Assembly (NCBI GenBank): GCA_040007095.1
Contig: JBDTVS010000075.1
Span: forward strand, 1 to 58,730
Length of the DNA: 58,730 bases
DNA from: JBDTVS01 sp040007095
GTDB lineage: Bacteria > Acidobacteriota > Vicinamibacteria > Vicinamibacterales > CAVVIG01
Direction: 5' to 3'
The translations under genes and the position numbers were made by a program. This document shows positions 58,614-58,730 of this stretch, piece by piece; position 1 is the first letter of the stretch, and each line of letters opens with the position of its first letter. The notes under the pieces were generated by a model that was not told the origin of the DNA, did not search any database, and saw nothing but the letters and a program-made list of their open reading frames with translations.

Positions 58614-58730
58614 GTGAGTAGTCTGCCGCCCGCCTCTCGCCTCTATGTCAGCAGCATCCTCGCTGCCGCGGCGGCTCTAGCCTGGATTCCCACGGAGGGA
58701 TCTTGGGCTAACGAATCTGCCGGGATCCCG
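58614..58730 (+). CDS. Start of a membrane protein gene, cut by the window edge
   Basis: From GTG 58614 the frame is open to the last base (39 codons). It reads SSLPPASRLYVSSILAAAAL then AWIPTEGSW and so on: a short n-region with one arginine followed by a hydrophobic helix. Upstream, CTCCAACC shows no strong ribosome site. The LYV...AAALAW opening resembles N-terminal helices of sensor or HD-domain proteins, but too little is visible to name it. Confidence 0.5.
   Translation, partial: MSSLPPASRLYVSSILAAAAALAWIPTEGSWANESAGIP

Overview
The window is about 58.7 kb of GC-rich, gene-dense bacterial chromosome. It carries no rRNA, tRNA, phage or CRISPR signal that I can see. Futalosine-route menaquinone genes (mqnE, mqnB, mqnD and a ubiE/menG methyltransferase), many secreted proteins of soil-bacterium type, a CHAT/TPR protein and several families of small dispersed palindromic repeats suggest an Acidobacteriota, most likely class Vicinamibacteria. 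That assignment is inference from gene content and repeat style, not from a marker gene.

Layout. 1-2.5 kb: end of an SF1 helicase, a ModA-like binding protein, a DUF3014 protein. 2.5-6.5 kb (minus): haem/copper monooxygenase-like protein, secreted protein, amidohydrolase. 6.6-10.2 kb (minus): an orphan NRPS-like enzyme (PaaK-like fragment, MbtH-like, A, PCP, TE). 10.7-15 kb (minus): OsmC protein, membrane protein, and the classic SRP RNA-dnaX-ybaB-recR locus. 15-19.5 kb (minus): membrane protein, Mn-type SOD, nadA, mqnE, yjbQ. 19.7-23.7 kb (plus): cobalamin riboswitch and a B12 ABC transporter with two binding proteins. 23.8-27 kb: CHAT/TPR protein. 27.5-38.3 kb (minus): a sulfur and cofactor block read as cysM-JAMM protease-(CysO/ThiS-E1-rhodanese fusion)-iscR-iscS-iscU-iscA-hscB-hscA-fdx-iscX-membrane protein-mqnB-mqnD. 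38.4-45.8 kb: methyltransferase, DNA glycosylase, SIMPL protein, CoA-transferase, LuxR-type regulator, FAD monooxygenase. 45.8-47.6 kb (minus): two-subunit sulfite dehydrogenase. 48-58.7 kb: ubiE and DtxR-type regulator back to back, outer-membrane-type protein, gph, queD, a pair of M16 peptidases, nagA, PIN-like protein, PH-like membrane protein, a sigma-54 activator, and the start of one further gene.

How genes work together. The 27.5-38.3 kb block is a coherent sulfur pipeline. CysM and the JAMM protease, with a ubiquitin-like sulfur carrier fused to its own E1 and a rhodanese, would make cysteine by a CysO-type route; IscS would take sulfur from cysteine; the complete ISC machinery would build Fe-S clusters, which NadA and MqnE need. 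MqnE, MqnB, MqnD and UbiE belong to one menaquinone route.

The least expected signal is non-coding. An approximately 160-nt element occurs four times (three near-complete, one truncated). In at least two copies it has terminal stems whose sequences differ between copies but stay complementary within a copy, around a conserved core. One copy lies inside the signal-peptide region of the first btuF-like gene without breaking the frame. A second, unrelated palindromic repeat appears in frame inside hscA and again between iscS and iscU.
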